Shown here: positions 38,251 to 50,000 of the stretch, piece by piece
Position numbering within the stretch: position 1 is the first letter of the stretch
Layout: each line of letters starts with the position of its first letter
DNA from: Congeria kusceri
Lineage: Eukaryota; Mollusca; Bivalvia; Myida; Dreissenidae
DNA length: 64,000 nt
Assembly (NCBI GenBank): GCA_027627225.1
Contig: CM051027.1
Location: 40,733,618-40,797,617, forward strand
Direction of reading: 5' to 3'
Program-made: the position numbers and the translations under genes
The notes under the pieces: generated by a model
The model's input: only the letters and a program-made list of their open reading frames with translations
The model's database searches: none
Told to the model about the DNA's origin: nothing

Positions 38251-39560
38251 TTTATTATGCCCCACTTCGAAGAAGCATGCGTATATAATTGCTTTGCAAG
38301 TGTCAGTCTGTGTGTCTGGTCAATAACTACAGAACTCATAAGACAAGGCTCTGTAAACTTGGTAGGCTGATTGATTATGACAGTAGAGGATCCCTATTGA
38401 TTTTGGGGTCCTTGGGTCAAAGGTCAATTTCAAACCAACCAAAAGATGATTAAAAAACCCAATAATTGTAAAACCTTGTCAGGGCAATAACTTTGCAACC
38501 CTTAGGCCTAGGTTCTTAAAACTTGGTATGTAGGTTGGTTATGCTTAGTAGGGGATCCCTATTGATTTTGGGGTCTCTGGGTCAAAGGTCAAGGTCAAAC
38601 AAACCAAAGATTATAAAATAAAACTCCTGATATTGAATAACTGTAAATAAAACTTTGTCCAGACAATAACTTCATAATCCTAAAAAACTAGATTCTAAAA
38701 CTAAACTACAAACCTGGTAGGTAGGTAGAAGATACTTACTATGTCATCCGCTTTGAAGAAGAGGGGATTATTATATTGCTTTGCAAATGTGGGTCCGTCA
38801 GTCTGTTTATAGACCAAGCCTTGTCTGGGCATTAACTACAGAACCCTTTGGTCTAGGTTCTTCAAACTTGGTAGCTAGTTATGGCTAGTAGAGGATCCCT
38901 ATTAAAAAAATTTTAAGGTCAATTTGAGGCCGAAATTCAGACCCATTCCCCTGCTAAAAAAGTTATTATTTTTCCTCTATATTACATTAAAATTCCCGCA
39001 GAATGTAAGCTTAATTTTGAAAAAAATGACCAAAATCGGACAAAAACTTACTAGATATAGGCATTTTTGTAAACAATCCCAGCAATTTTTCATCAAGCGA
39101 AGTTGGTGCATAATCTAAGTTTTTATCATTTGTAGCAAAACAATTGATTAATGTTTTATAACAAAGTAGAATATAAACATGTAATAATGCTTGTCTGAAA
39201 AAAATTCCACTTCTGCCATTAAATGCCCAATCTGAAGGGCCCCGCCACCTTTCCCCCAAAGGTGAAAAAACACTGATTGATTTTGGTGTCCTTCAGACCA
39301 AGGTCAAGGTCAAACCGACCAAAAGATTATTAAAAAAACATCCAATAATTGTAAGAGCTTGCCTGGACAATAACTTTGCAACTTGGTTTTTGGTTCATCA
39401 AACATGGTGGGTAATTTGGTCATGACATATAGCAGATACCTACTAGTTTTGAGGTATTTGGGTCAAAGGTCGGGGTCAAACTGACTAAAAGATAATTAAA
39501 AACACCCAATAATTATAAAACCTTGTCCAGGAAATAACTACACAACTAGACCTATGTTAT

Positions 39561-40530
39561 TATACCCCCACAAATTAAGTTTAGGGGGGTGTATAGGAGT
39601 GAGCTTGTCGGTCCGTCGGTCTTTCGGATTTTTGTTTCCGGATGATTAACTCAAAAAAGGCTTGACATATTCAAATAATTTTTGGTAAACATGTATAACA
39701 TCATAGAATACAGGTCAAGTTCGATGTTGGTTACAAACCACTAAATTTTGACAGAGTTATGGCCCCTTTTCGACTTAAAATTCCCTAAAAACATGGTTTC
39801 CGGATGATAACTCAAGAAAGGCTTGACATATTCAAATAATTTTTGGTACACATGTGTAACATCATAGAATATGGGTCAAATTCGATGTTGGTTACAAACC
39901 ATTAAATTTTGACAGTTATGGCCCCTTTTCAACTTAAAATTCCCTAAGAACATGATTTCCGGACGATAACTCAAGAATGGCTTGACATATTCAAATAATT
40001 CTTTACATACATGTGTAGCATCGTAAAATACGGGTCAAGTTCGACTTTGATTACAAACCACTAAATTTTGACAGAATTATGGCCCTATATTTGACTTAAA
40101 TGCCCTAAAAACATGGTTATCCTGACGATTACTCAACAATGGCTTGACATATTTAAATAATTATTGGTACACATGTGTAGCATCTTAAAATACAGGTCAA
40201 ATTGGACTTTGGTTACAAACCACTAAATTTTGACACAGTTATGGCCCCTTTTTGACTTAAATTCCCGAAAAACATGGACAATAACTCATGAAAGGCTTCA
40301 CATATTTAAAATTATTTTGGTACATAGGTGTAACATCATAAAATACGGATCAATTTCAACTTTGGTTACAAACCACTAAATGTTGACAGAGTTATGGTTC
40401 CTATTGAAATTAAATTTTTCCAAATACACTGTTGACCATTCACAAATTAAAGCATTCTCTCTCTGTCCATTTCTTTCGAATGGATGCCATAGTTTTGTGA
40501 CAAGGCCATATTGTGAATTGTGGGGGTATA
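39561..40530. mobile_element. TIR element with five internal 159-bp repeats
   Basis: The ends are perfect 13-bp inverted repeats, TATACCCCCACAA and TTGTGGGGGTATA. If the outer TA on each side is the target duplication, this is Tc1/mariner-like insertion chemistry. The interior is five tandem units of about 159 bp starting at 39635, 39795, 39953, 40113 and 40272. They share ATAACTCAAGAAAGGCTTGA and TTACAAACCACTAAATTTTG. No transposase is present. It sits inside the GGTCAAAGGTCA repeat. Confidence 0.7.
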
Positions 40531-40641
40531 TCCGTCACTCATGTGACAATTCTAGTTTAAACTAGGTAGGTAGATTTGTCATGACTAGTAAAGGATCCCT
40601 ATTTATTATTGAGTCCTTGGGTCAAAGGTCACGGTCAAACT

Positions 40642-41007
40642 CAGCGTATTTCCTCACTACTTTGGTAATGGTACCAGTACCGTCAAATTGGGAAAATTAG
40701 CGTTGTTTTCCACCAAATTGAGAATTTAATCTCTTTCAGAAAAAAAAAAAAAAATAATGTGAAAAAATAAGTCACAATAAATACACTCTGAAAGAACCTG
40801 TTTAATTGATTCTTTCACTGGTACCTGGTACTTACTATTTCCATGAGGTCAAATGAAAGTTAAGACAGAGTCAATCTTTTGGGGGTCCTTTTGGATTTTT
40901 TTTAGAGATTTGGGATTTTTAACTTCAAATTGGAAAAATTGTTTGGTAAATTGGATTGGAAATGGTACCTATTGTACAGTACTGAGTTTCCATAGAGAAA
41001 AACGCTG
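40642..41007. mobile_element. 366-bp MITE, same family as 858-2040
   Basis: Starts CAGCGTATTTCCTC and ends GAGAAAAACGCTG. Subterminal GGTACCAGTACCG and AAATTGGGAAAATTAGCG match the 858-2040 element. The flanks AAACT (left) and AAATT (right) are a near-perfect 5-bp duplication. The uninterrupted host repeat elsewhere reads CAAACTGAC, which restores the empty site. Confidence 0.7.
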
Positions 41008-41150
41008 AAATTGACCGATAGTTGTAAAACCTTGTAAAGGCAATAACTATGGAACCCTTGGGTCCAGGTTTGTAAAATTTAGTAGCTATGTTGGTTGAGA
41101 CTACCGGTAGATCCCTATTGATTATTGGGTCAAAGGTCAAGGTCCAACTG

Positions 41151-41900
41151 ATGATGTTACACTGTGTTGTTAATTGTGGTCTGTAATAGAGAAAAACAAT
41201 TTAGTTTTTGCGGTTAAATATCGCCCAAAGCGGCGGATACGCTTCAGTACAAGACCCTTGCAATATACATGTTAAGCAACAACATTAACAGTATTAATAT
41301 ACATGATGTTCATGGCTCGTTGACTAGATTAAATTAATAACTTATGTTGGACTAGAGACTCAACAAATAGAATTGCAACGGTACACACCATTTGCAGGCA
41401 TAAATGGCTTTCCATAGTTTTTCTAAATTATTGAAATTTACTTATCTGCATCAAATATCATCATAATTTTAAACAGTTATAATTGTATTAATTGATTTAC
41501 TCATCAACTTCAGTCAGTTATGTTCCAGTAATACCAAACGTAACACAAAATAATGCTTTTACCAAATATTGAAGAACCATACCTGTTCACACAAAAAAGA
41601 ATGAATTGTTATGTAAAAGTTCAAAAATGACCCCTTTAACAATAATCTTTCCAATTCCCAGAAGTTTACGATTAATATCATCATTGATGGAGTAACTGAC
41701 TGTTTACAACAGTATCAATTGACAAAATAACAAAACGTTGCAAATACGTTTCATTGCGAAAATAGATGAACGAAGGGAACACAGGTCATAGCTCCATTAA
41801 AAGAAAGTAATAAATCCAAATATAATAATGGATGAAAATACAGTCGTTAGGACTTAAACATAAAACCAATAATACTATTCAGAACATACCTGTAATAGAT
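41151..41900. other. Spacer with one copy of a dispersed 60-bp repeat
   Basis: 41202-41262 (AATTTAGTTTTTGCGGTTAA, then ATATCGCCCAAAGCGGCGGA) recurs at 41909-41970 in the same orientation. Nothing else is recognised. Confidence 0.5.
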
Positions 41901-42119
41901 GAAAACAAACAATTTAGTTTTCGCGGTTTAATATCGCCCAAAGCAGCGGATATGCTTCAGTACAAGACGCATGCGCAGCGGCGTAGTTCCCTGAATAGCG
42001 CAAAGAGGATCAATGAGAGCTAAGAGATGAAAAGAGAGAAAAGGTATACCCCTGATTTCCCCGTCACTATGAACAGTTGAAAATAAAATTGTTTCACTTT
42101 GCACAGCTTGTTTTAATTT

Positions 42120-42390
42120 ATTGTGATGCCACTTTTTCCTTAATGTATTTAATTGCAACATTTTCCTGAATGTGTTAAATTGCCACATTTCTCTTAATGT
42201 ATTTAATTGCTTCATTTCCCTTAATGTATTTAATTGCCACATTTCCCTTACTGTATTTAATTGCTCCATTTCCCTTAATGTATTTAATTGCTGCAGTTCC
42301 CTAAATGTATTTAATTGTCACATTTCCCTTACTGTATTTAATTGCCATATTTCCCTTAGTGTATTTAATTGCTACCTTTCCATAAGTGTA
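42120..42390. repeat. 27-bp minisatellite, about nine copies
   Basis: Unit TTAATGTATTTAATTGCC plus ACATTTCCC, spaced at exactly 27 bp (for example 42144, 42171, 42198). Because 27 is divisible by 3, both strands give nine-residue repeat peptides (such as REMWQLNTL on the minus strand), which are not taken as genes. Confidence 0.9.
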
Positions 42391-42517
42391 CTTAGTATGC
42401 TTAAGACAGATCAAATCAGTGGCTCTGGTGTAATAAAGGTAAAGTGTACAAGATGACAAGATCTTGTCTTTGTGTTGTGCTTGAAATAAGCCTTTATTTT
42501 AACATTTAATAATTAAG

Positions 42518-42671
42518 AAATAGTACAGACCACTGAGGGCCTCCTCGCATTCTAGTGACCGACCAAAAACGTTAAACTGACAGAAGCTGAAGGCTGATGA
42601 ACGTTCAATGTTTGCGGGCTAACTGGGAGGTCACTATAATGCGAGGAGGCCCTCAGTTGTCTGTGCTATTT
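42518..42671. mobile_element. Foldback/MITE with about 43-bp arms
   Basis: The left arm, AAATAGTACAGACCACTGAG then GGCCTCCTCGCATTCTAGTG, is mirrored by the right arm ending TTGTCTGTGCTATTT. The loop is about 65 bp. It is AT-rich immediately outside, with no clear target duplication. Confidence 0.65.
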
Positions 42672-43545
42672 ATTATATTATACCGCACATTTTCAGTATA
42701 GAAGTTTCGTGCTAAAATAATAATATACAAAACCATTATTATACATTTCGCTAAACATTTCTTTATTTCGTGCTAAAAATATACAGCTCTTTTTCAAAGA
42801 CAAACGACATTCTGACAGCTGAGCTTGCGTTGTGAAATTACAACGGTGAATCTTTCTCTTGAATTCTCTTTTAATTGTAGCAAATGAGTAAATGTCATCA
42901 ATTTCAAGAATTTTAAGTACACGTCCTTGTTTTTAACCCATTTCCTCAACTTGTTTATTTCGAACAGCGTGCCACTATGACGTCAACGATATTTTCGGTA
43001 AACAACTATCATAATTTATGTAGTCGCATATGTTTATGGCGCATGTATGAAACTTTCGTTGATGAAACGGAATTAACGAATAATCTAAAACAACTACATA
43101 AATCTCAATACGTAAATTAGGATCGTAGAACATTCTTAAATATTCATGAAACGCCTCCCAGAACTGCAGCTACACACGACTAGGGCTGAGCGGGCACCCA
43201 CACGAAATAGTGCCTGCTGGCTGCGGTCACCCTATTATTTTGGCTTTGATCACCCTACTATTTTATCGGCCGGCTAAACTGGCATTTTGAAATGAACCTA
43301 AATAACGGACCGTTGACTTTTATATACACAAAGAAGAAACATATTTTATATGTAAGGTATAATATTTTATATTGTTTTATGTATTATTTATCATGAGCAT
43401 CTCAATAGAATATACAACAAATATCCATGCAAAAATATGGTAGTAGCCACAGGTACAAATGTAAGGTCTATTATGATTCAGCTTTTAACCCTAACCCTGC
43501 ACTACTGTCAACTTTGCAAATGCTACAGAGTTTCATTTGTTTATC
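42672..43545. other. Non-coding spacer
   Basis: Contains a G/C-richer patch with short inverted pieces (43180-43275) that looks like a transposon remnant. No exon was recognised. Confidence 0.4.
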
Positions 43546-43546
43546 A

Positions 43547-43735
43547 CATGCATTCTGCATGTTGAAATTAATTCAGATGCTCTAGAGTCAAGGTATTAAC
43601 ATAAAAGACCACAAAAGTTCAGATTAATTTTGTCAAATACCATGCATTCTGCATGTTTAAATTAATTTAGATGTCATGTCAGTATTAACATCAAAGACCA
43701 CACAAGTTCAGATTAATTTTATCAAATACTAGTAT
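43547..43735 (+). repeat. Two-copy 94-bp tandem duplication
   Basis: Copies begin at CATGCATTCTGCATGTTGAA (43547) and CATGCATTCTGCATGTTTAA (43641). They share AAAGACCACA and AGTTCAGATTAATTTT. Confidence 0.7.
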
Positions 43736-43800
43736 GGTCTTTTATATTGTGATATTTTATTGCAGAATCTTAAACCACGATATACTGGTTTATAGCGAAT

Positions 43801-43918
43801 AACAGGTTACTGCCTGGTCTTGTGTAATATATCAGGTGAGCCTTAGAATAATATATTATTATATTATTTTATTTGCGGCGAACCTTATATATTACACAAG
43901 ACCAGGCAGTAACCTGTT
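43801..43918. repeat. Long perfect hairpin
   Basis: The 42-nt left arm starts AACAGGTTACTGCCTGGTCT (43801-43842). Its near-perfect inverse is at 43877-43918, with about 31 outer pairs perfect and a 34-nt AT-only loop. As RNA it would form one long stem, and as DNA it is a typical palindromic MITE. Confidence 0.75.
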
Positions 43919-45170
43919 TTTCTATTTATCATACCACATTTTTCTTAAAACTAACACCAAACGAGCTGATTTGTATATATTTAAAAACTAAGAGTGGCGC
44001 TAATTTCGCCGAGCCGGCTTTTACACGTTCATGTACATGTAGTTATGGATTTCTAAAAGTTGACTGGATAATACCTTATCATTATCATTTCGTAATGCTA
44101 AATTAGCAGTTTTCACTACGAATACATAGATTACACGCATGTTCATTCATATAATATTGAAAATGCAAACTGAAATGGATTGCAACGCTCAATTTCACGG
44201 GAGAACACACATCGCCAAATTATTCGGAGACACCATTTTTGAGTTGTGTATTGAAATTGACAATTTCAAGATCGTGTCAATATTGACTATAGTGTATTCA
44301 ATTTGTGGTAAAAATATTTTTGGTTCAACATAAACTGATGTTGTGCAGTGACTTTTAGAGCATTTATTTTGAATGTATTGAAATAATTGTGTATGGATGA
44401 TTTATTGTTCTATTGATGACGTCATATCACTATCAAAGTGCGGGTTTATGCGAATATTATAAAATTAACATTTTCGTGATTTATGACGATTACAAATAAT
44501 AAACTATATACGTTCTTGGTATCAAATTGTTTGTTTTATTAAAACTGATTCAGTTGTACTGAAAATGTTGACTTAGGAGTTGATTTCGAGTAATATGACG
44601 TACCTCTAAACATTGACTGATATAAACGCTACTGACCTGATAAAAAAATAAATATCAGTCACCTTTGTATCAGGCCGATATCAGCATAGTGGTATGATAA
44701 AACAGTATATCATGCCACACCTAATTTTAATGTAATTTCATTAATTCTTGGTTATTAAATAAAATATAAATAAACAAATACACTGTTGGATGTAGCTATT
44801 ATAATATTTTATGTTTATACATGACTGTATATTATATGACTTTCCTATATCCCATGAATGAGTAATGCCAGATTAGATACTATTTGACTCAACTTTACTA
44901 ATGATGTAAAACTACAATAGATGCAGTTTACTATGAACAAGTCTGTGTCCAAAGCCTTCGTGATCAGCTGACAAGGTCCTCAAAAGGAGCAGAAGGGAAT
45001 GTCAGACAAGTTCTTTATTTGGCGTAGCTGTTTAACCCAACTTTTGACCTTTCTCAATATCCTATCAAATGTTGTGAAAATTTCCCGCCAGTAGTTCAGA
45101 ATGAATAAATTCTAGTATTGCATCGGCTTATTTGAGAATATTCGCAGTAAACTTGTTAAAACAGAAGGGG
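43919..45170. other. Non-coding AT-rich stretch
   Basis: No exon, RNA gene or strong repeat was recognised. A short hairpin (GTGGTATGATA/TATCATGCCAC) lies at 44690-44725. Confidence 0.45.
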
Positions 45171-45414
45171 TGCAGCGATGTAACGATGTTAATCAATAGA
45201 AAATTTGCTGTGCCCCTTTTAAATTCGCACAGTATAAATAGCCGCATATTGCTATGGCATTCTGACATACACTCTGTCAATGCGAGCGCGTTTATACTTA
45301 GAGGCTGTGTTCTCATATTATAATATAATTATTGGCGTGTGGCATTCTTTACACAAAGATATTTTAAAGCATATATTGTTGTTCCCTATTATTACCTATT
45401 GTGATATAATTACC

Positions 45415-46687
45415 AGACTAAAGTCGGGGCCTTCTGTCTCGCTTACAACCGACACGTGGACATTTACGGCCAATGACAGTTACCTGACTGTCACAGAACA
45501 TAACATCACTGAGGACTGGACTCTGGAGGCTAATGTTCTCATGACACGGGCGATGTCGGAGAGACACATAGCAGTGCATCTAGCAGACAAACTCAAGGAG
45601 TGTGTATCAGAATTTAATCTAGATGGAAAGGTAGAAATGTGTGAACATGACAATGCACGCAATTTGGAGTGTGCTGGTAACACGTGCACAGATTGGCGTG
45701 ATCTTGGTGGTTTGCGCATACTTTACAACTGTGCGTAAAACCAGTATTTGAACTTCCAATTGTGTCGGAGGTTGTGGCCAGTGCCGGAAGTTGGTCAGAC
45801 ATTTCAAACATTCAACAACATTGACCGCTGAAATGCACAAGCGACAGGAGCTTCTGAATCACCAACAGCATGAGTTAGTGCAGGATGACCCCACCCGCTG
45901 GAATTCTACGCAGCTGATGATGGAGCAGCTGTCGGAACAAAGACATGTGCTCACTGACATTATGTTACATGCCAGTCTCACCAAAAAGTAGGACATGCAT
46001 CATCTGCCAAAGTAACACGAGTGGGAACTGATTATGCAGTTACGTGGTGTGCTCAAGGATGTTTCAGCAGTGACAACATACGTGAGCAAATCTACTCCAT
46101 CGTGTGCGGGCTGATGCAGCAGAACAGCTTATCTTATAATGGCCAAGATAGTGCTGTAGCAAAACGAGGCACAGAAGTTCTTCTGACGGAGTTTGACAGG
46201 CACTTCCAACCTAGCAGTAAGGAAGCTGCGACATTGGTTGCCATGATTGCGTCTCTTCTAGACCTACGGTACAAACGATTGCCATTCGTACCAAAAGACA
46301 AACGCAGAATGAGCGAGGATGAGCTTCACATGGACGAAATTCCATTGAAACAAGTGTTCCGGGACGATAGTGAACTGATGCCAGCGAAACGCCGCAGGTT
46401 GATTTCCTTGACTTTGGTTCTCCAGACAAGGATGAGCGTGACGAATTGAAGTGCTACATGGATGAAAAGTGCGATCCTAACAGTAACCCGCTGATCTGGT
46501 GGCGTTTTAGCTCGTATAAGTATCCCAAACTCACTGCTATGGCCGGGAAGGTACACGCCGCACCAGCATCGTCTGTACCATCAGAGCGCGTGTTCTCGTC
46601 TTCAGGTCTACAAGTGAACAAGCTCAGAATCCATTGTCAAGTGAACTAGTGGATAAGATCATATTTTTGAAAAAAAATCAAGTTTAG
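45415..46687 (+). pseudogene. ZBED-type hAT transposase pseudogene
   Basis: Translation across frames gives the ZBED/hAT-Ac transposase order. First SVSLTTDTWTFTANDSYLTV (first catalytic Asp), then CEHDNARN (second Asp region). FAHTLQLCVKPVFELPIV follows in another frame, then VRHFKHSTTLTAEMHKRQEL, QDDPTRWNSTQLMMEQL, and DSAVAKRGTEVLLTEFDRHF. The C-terminal dimerisation domain is NPLIWWRFSSYKYPKL ... APASSVPSERVFSSSGLQVN. At least four frame changes occur (near 45700, 45785, 46085 and 46632). The last is a single missing base after CTCAGA, which hides the terminal SSELVDKIIFLKKNQV. No BED finger was found upstream. It is non-functional. Confidence 0.85.
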
Positions 46688-46930
46688 AAAATATCGAGTT
46701 GTGTTGCTTGTTCTGCTCGCACCTGTGCAACATGATTGTCATGTTTATTGAACAATGCATTATACTTAAACCTGATACTGCAAAAATCTACTTTGTGTAT
46801 TGTGTGTCTGTTTTGCGCATATTGAAGTGTATAGATCTGTTTTACTATTATTAAGCCTATGACAAAGTAAATGATTCGAAATAAAATCTACGTGTTTTCT
46901 ATGTTGTTTTATTATGATGACAAGGAAGCG

Positions 46931-46969
46931 GATGATGATGATGATGATGATGATGATTATGATGATGAG
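46931..46969. repeat. GAT trinucleotide microsatellite
   Basis: About twelve GAT units with one ATTAT interruption. Confidence 0.9.
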
Positions 46970-47182
46970 TTCGGAAACATTCATATTTAATTCATAGAGC
47001 CAACAGCGATAACGATGGTTCTAAGCGACACATTTATTTGTTTACATATTATACATGCAGGATAAATAAACAAAAAACTCAGTCATTGGATTACCTTTTA
47101 AAAATGATAGAATATTTGAATATTATTCGAATATTTAATTCAAATATTCGAATAGTGTTTTGGTATTCGTTGCCATCGCTAC

Positions 47183-47955
47183 TAAAAAGGAAACATTTGT
47201 TTGAAATTTGTTCAATTTCCCACCTTGAAACTTAATAATACGGCTTCTTATTAAATAGTATACAACATCATGATACATATTTATCTGTAAGTTATGAACA
47301 AATATTTTTCAAGCTCATTATCTAATGCAAACATAATTGTATACATACAGTCAGTCAACAAGTCAATCTGCAACGACCCATGCAGAATAACCGATAGTTA
47401 GGAGCATCGGTTGTTAGTTATTCGTAGCCTATTGAGTCAAAAGTAGGTCATATGATGTATGCTCTCGATTTTCCATACTACAGTTTTAAATTGATACAAT
47501 ACAGTGATTTGTTGTCAATATATTCAGAATATCGGTAACAAGAAATAACACTTTCGCAACGAGTAAAAATAACCGATGTAGCCCATTAATTTGGTGGTCT
47601 TATTCCAGGACACCCAGGTGAATATGTTGGTTACATACAAGTAAATAGCAAAAATAGGGGTGTCAGTAGTTGAAAATAACATGTTTAATATAAATTTACT
47701 TTTTGTAATTGTAATAAATCTCATGATATACCGGTACACATTGTAATACACATGAAAAACATTATCTTAATAATAAAAAGGTAAGAAAAAAGGCATGAAT
47801 TTTTGCTGTTTTGAAGAAGGACCCTTTTAGGATTCGATTTACTGACTCGTAGCCTGCAGGAAAAGAAGTAATTTTTCGCAATACCTGTTTTGGAAATTAC
47901 CCTCTCAAAAGACCGTTGGTTTCTGCCAACAGTCTAAACATGACACAAACATGTA
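47183..47955. other. Non-coding AT-rich stretch
   Basis: Nothing recognisable on either strand. Confidence 0.5.
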
Positions 47956-47965
47956 TATAAATCAG

Positions 47966-48008
47966 ATTAGCCGAGTGGTTTGGGTGTTAGGTTCGATCAC
48001 CAGTGGCA
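47966..48008 (+). repeat. tRNA-like fragment with A and B boxes
   Basis: ATTAGCCGAGTGGTTTGGG is followed only about ten bases later by GGTTCGATCACC, so the anticodon arm is missing. T-runs follow. It is a tRNA or SINE remnant. Confidence 0.4.
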
Positions 48009-48265
48009 TCACATATTTTTCCCTTTTTTGATGCTTTTTTGTTTTATACTCGAGTTCTTTAGTTCAGATGCTAAAGTAGTTCCAGTTTCAGACAGTTTTC
48101 AAATACATAAACAAGTTGATGTATAGTGCAAAATTATTAACCTGACACTAATTAATATTCCGTATGCAATCGGGATTTATTTATAGATACCACGACAAGT
48201 ATCGAGCGTGGCATAGGCAATAATACAATCTAAATTGATATCGTATTTGTTCACAAATCTTAAAG

Positions 48266-48338
48266 CGCCTATGGTGTAGTGGAACAGATGCCGTGCTGGC
48301 GATGCGAAGTATGGAGTTCGAGTCTCGGCGTCGACATT
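48266..48338 (+). repeat. tRNA-like sequence or SINE head
   Basis: GCGCCTATGGTGTAGTGGAA (acceptor plus A-box) and GGAGTTCGAGTCTCGGCGTC (B-box) are at roughly tRNA spacing over 73 nt. The acceptor and T stems pair imperfectly, so a functional tRNA is unlikely. Confidence 0.4.
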
Positions 48339-48339
48339 T

Positions 48340-48875
48340 TAGTTTGCCCATTATGTTGCGGAAAAGTACCCACGTTTTTCACAATTTATCCATTGAGTGT
48401 GTGATTTTTATTGAAATCTAGGTAAATGTACAATAAAAAAATTGAACAAATGATAGTAACACCATAAAATATTCTACAGTTTTAATTAATATCTCATGAT
48501 ATGCATTTGTTTTAAGAATAACCCTTTACATTTTAAAAAATGCGACCATTCAATACCACGCATACAGCCCGTATTTAAATCTATATCAACATAAATTCCA
48601 ATAACAGAAACTCGTTAGTTGTCACTATTTTATCTGATCAAGTAAAAGTTGTTTAATTGTTTGTTGTCAGTAATACAATACCAATGAACAAGTTTCGTTC
48701 ACAAAGAAAATTATTAGATTTGTGTGGTATTTATTTTATGCTCAATACAGAGTTGGTGGTTTTACCTTTGTGTGTCTTTCAGCTTATATATCACCTTTAA
48801 AGTTGATTGTCATCTTAAAGTCACCTATTGTTATGTTGATGTTATTGAATTACAGTACAACCGACATGTATAATG
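48340..48875. other. Non-coding AT-rich stretch
   Basis: No feature is recognised between the tRNA-like sequence and the next MITE. Confidence 0.5.
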
Positions 48876-49179
48876 CACCTATCAATATTTCCCCTGGGGG
48901 GGGGGGGGGGAGCAGCGGGCATATACGCGACTCCCAACAGGCGGGAATTTGACACGCTGAATGATTCCAGGTCCTGGAGAAAGAGACTTTGGTCGGATTT
49001 TAGATCCCGGTAATATATTGGCCCCGGGCCATTTGATACCCATATAGCATCTCCCACTGAGGGTATTTAGACAAAAATGCTTGGCTCTAGGGTGGGGAAT
49101 TAGTCCCAAAAAATAAAATAAGTCAAATTCCCCTGGGTCAGCTCGCCGCTCCCCCCCTGGGGGACAGTATTGATAGGTG
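48876..49179 (+). mobile_element. G/C-tract MITE, copy 1
   Basis: The ends are CACCTATCAATATTTCCCC and, reverse-complemented, CACCTATCAATACTGTCCCC. Each is followed by a G run (14 G at 48896-48910) and an AGC(A/G)GCG motif. The interior includes GGTCGGATTTTAGATCCCGG and GGCCCCGGGCCATTTGATAC. No coding sequence. Confidence 0.75.
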
Positions 49180-49660
49180 AATAAGTTGCTCTATGAAAAC
49201 TGCACTGGTTTGTCACGGTTTGTTATTCTTACATTAGAAACATTGTGATGTTTTATATAAGTTAAGATAGTTTCAATTATGTACAAAATGATGACAGACC
49301 AAGTGTCTAGGTTTTCATGCTTGCAGGACTATGTTGAACAAACACTATGCTGGTAGTTATTTCAGCCATAGATAGAAAGGTAGATATCTTATGATAATAG
49401 TCAGCATTTATATCCACCATACATTTGCGTTAAATTTGCGGGGATACACTTTTTGTTCACTTGTTCATTAATGTTAACAGAGATACCAGCAGTTCATGAA
49501 ATTTTTGTTAGTTTATTCTCATCTACATAATTCCATATAAAATTTGCTTTTCATTGAAATACAATTGTACTTTGATTTACCAGTTTGTTTTAGAGTGTCT
49601 TAAACCATTTTAAGGCATTTCATATTTTGAAAGATCATTGATCAAATTTTTAAAAGAAAA
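49180..49660. other. Non-coding AT-rich stretch
   Basis: No exon or repeat was recognised. Confidence 0.5.
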
Positions 49661-49664
49661 ATGT

Positions 49665-50000
49665 CTGTTTTGGGGTATGTGGCAGATGGGTGGGGGGACG
49701 TATGTTTTGCTGTGAAGTTTTGTGCTCAATAACTCGACAACGAATCAAGCTATTTTTAATGAAACTAAATACATAGAAACCTTATAGTAAGACCTTGATT
49801 GTGATTAATCTTTACATATTGGGTGGGTGATATCAAGGTCAAGGTCACTTTGATTAAATATAGAAAATATGGTTTCCACTGAATAACTCGAGTACAAGTT
49901 GAGATGTTGTAATGAAATTTCATATCTAGATACTTTATTGAGATACCTTACTTGGGATTGTATATTGGGTGGGGTCAAGGTCACTGTTAATTAGGGATGC
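49665..50000 (+). repeat. Interspersed GGTCAAGGTCAC repeat, piece 1
   Basis: Two diverged units share CAATAACTCGA, TTGGG(T/A)TTG(T/C)ATATTGGGTG and GGTCAAGGTCAC. Pieces of the same family at 51830-51970 and 55331-55480 flank the transposon nest. It breaks off at 49993, where TAGGGATGCAACGGATACCC resembles a hAT terminus with no partner found. Confidence 0.6.

Larger units (their letters stand above)
38255..41150 (+). repeat. Diverged tandem repeat family with GGTCAAAGGTCA motifs
   Basis: About eight diverged units of 140-160 bp. Each contains CCTTGTC(A/C)(A/G)GG(C/A)AATAACT, a GGATCCCTATTGATTTTG-like segment and GGGTCAAAGGTCAAGGTCAAAC. The host repeat is interrupted by two transposons (39561-40530 and 40642-41007). 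Motif copies begin near 38414, 38579, 39295, 39460, 40619 and 41127. It is an interspersed family of bivalve type; no protein is encoded. Confidence 0.7.
45173..47182 (+). mobile_element. Candidate hAT element (limits tentative)
   Basis: Right end: 47160-47182 reads TTGGTATTCGTTGCCATCGC, the reverse complement of a TAGCGATGGCAACGAATACC-type hAT terminus. On the left the only partial match is CAGCGATGTAACGATG at 45173. There is no target duplication. An imperfect palindrome of TATTCGAATATTT motifs (47105-47157) lies just inside the right end. The left boundary could be wrong. Confidence 0.4.

Noticed and set aside
41928..42456. Repeat-protein genes on both strands over the 27-bp minisatellite
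   Set aside because: A 27-bp period automatically gives nine-residue repeats; the two strands are open equally and there are no gene signals.
43484..43497. Telomere-like AACCCTAACCCTGC
   Set aside because: Only two units; no array and no subtelomeric context.
12528..48338. Functional tRNA genes at 12.5, 47.97 and 48.27 kb
   Set aside because: A and B boxes are present, but spacing or stems are wrong in all three; SINE heads or remnants fit better.
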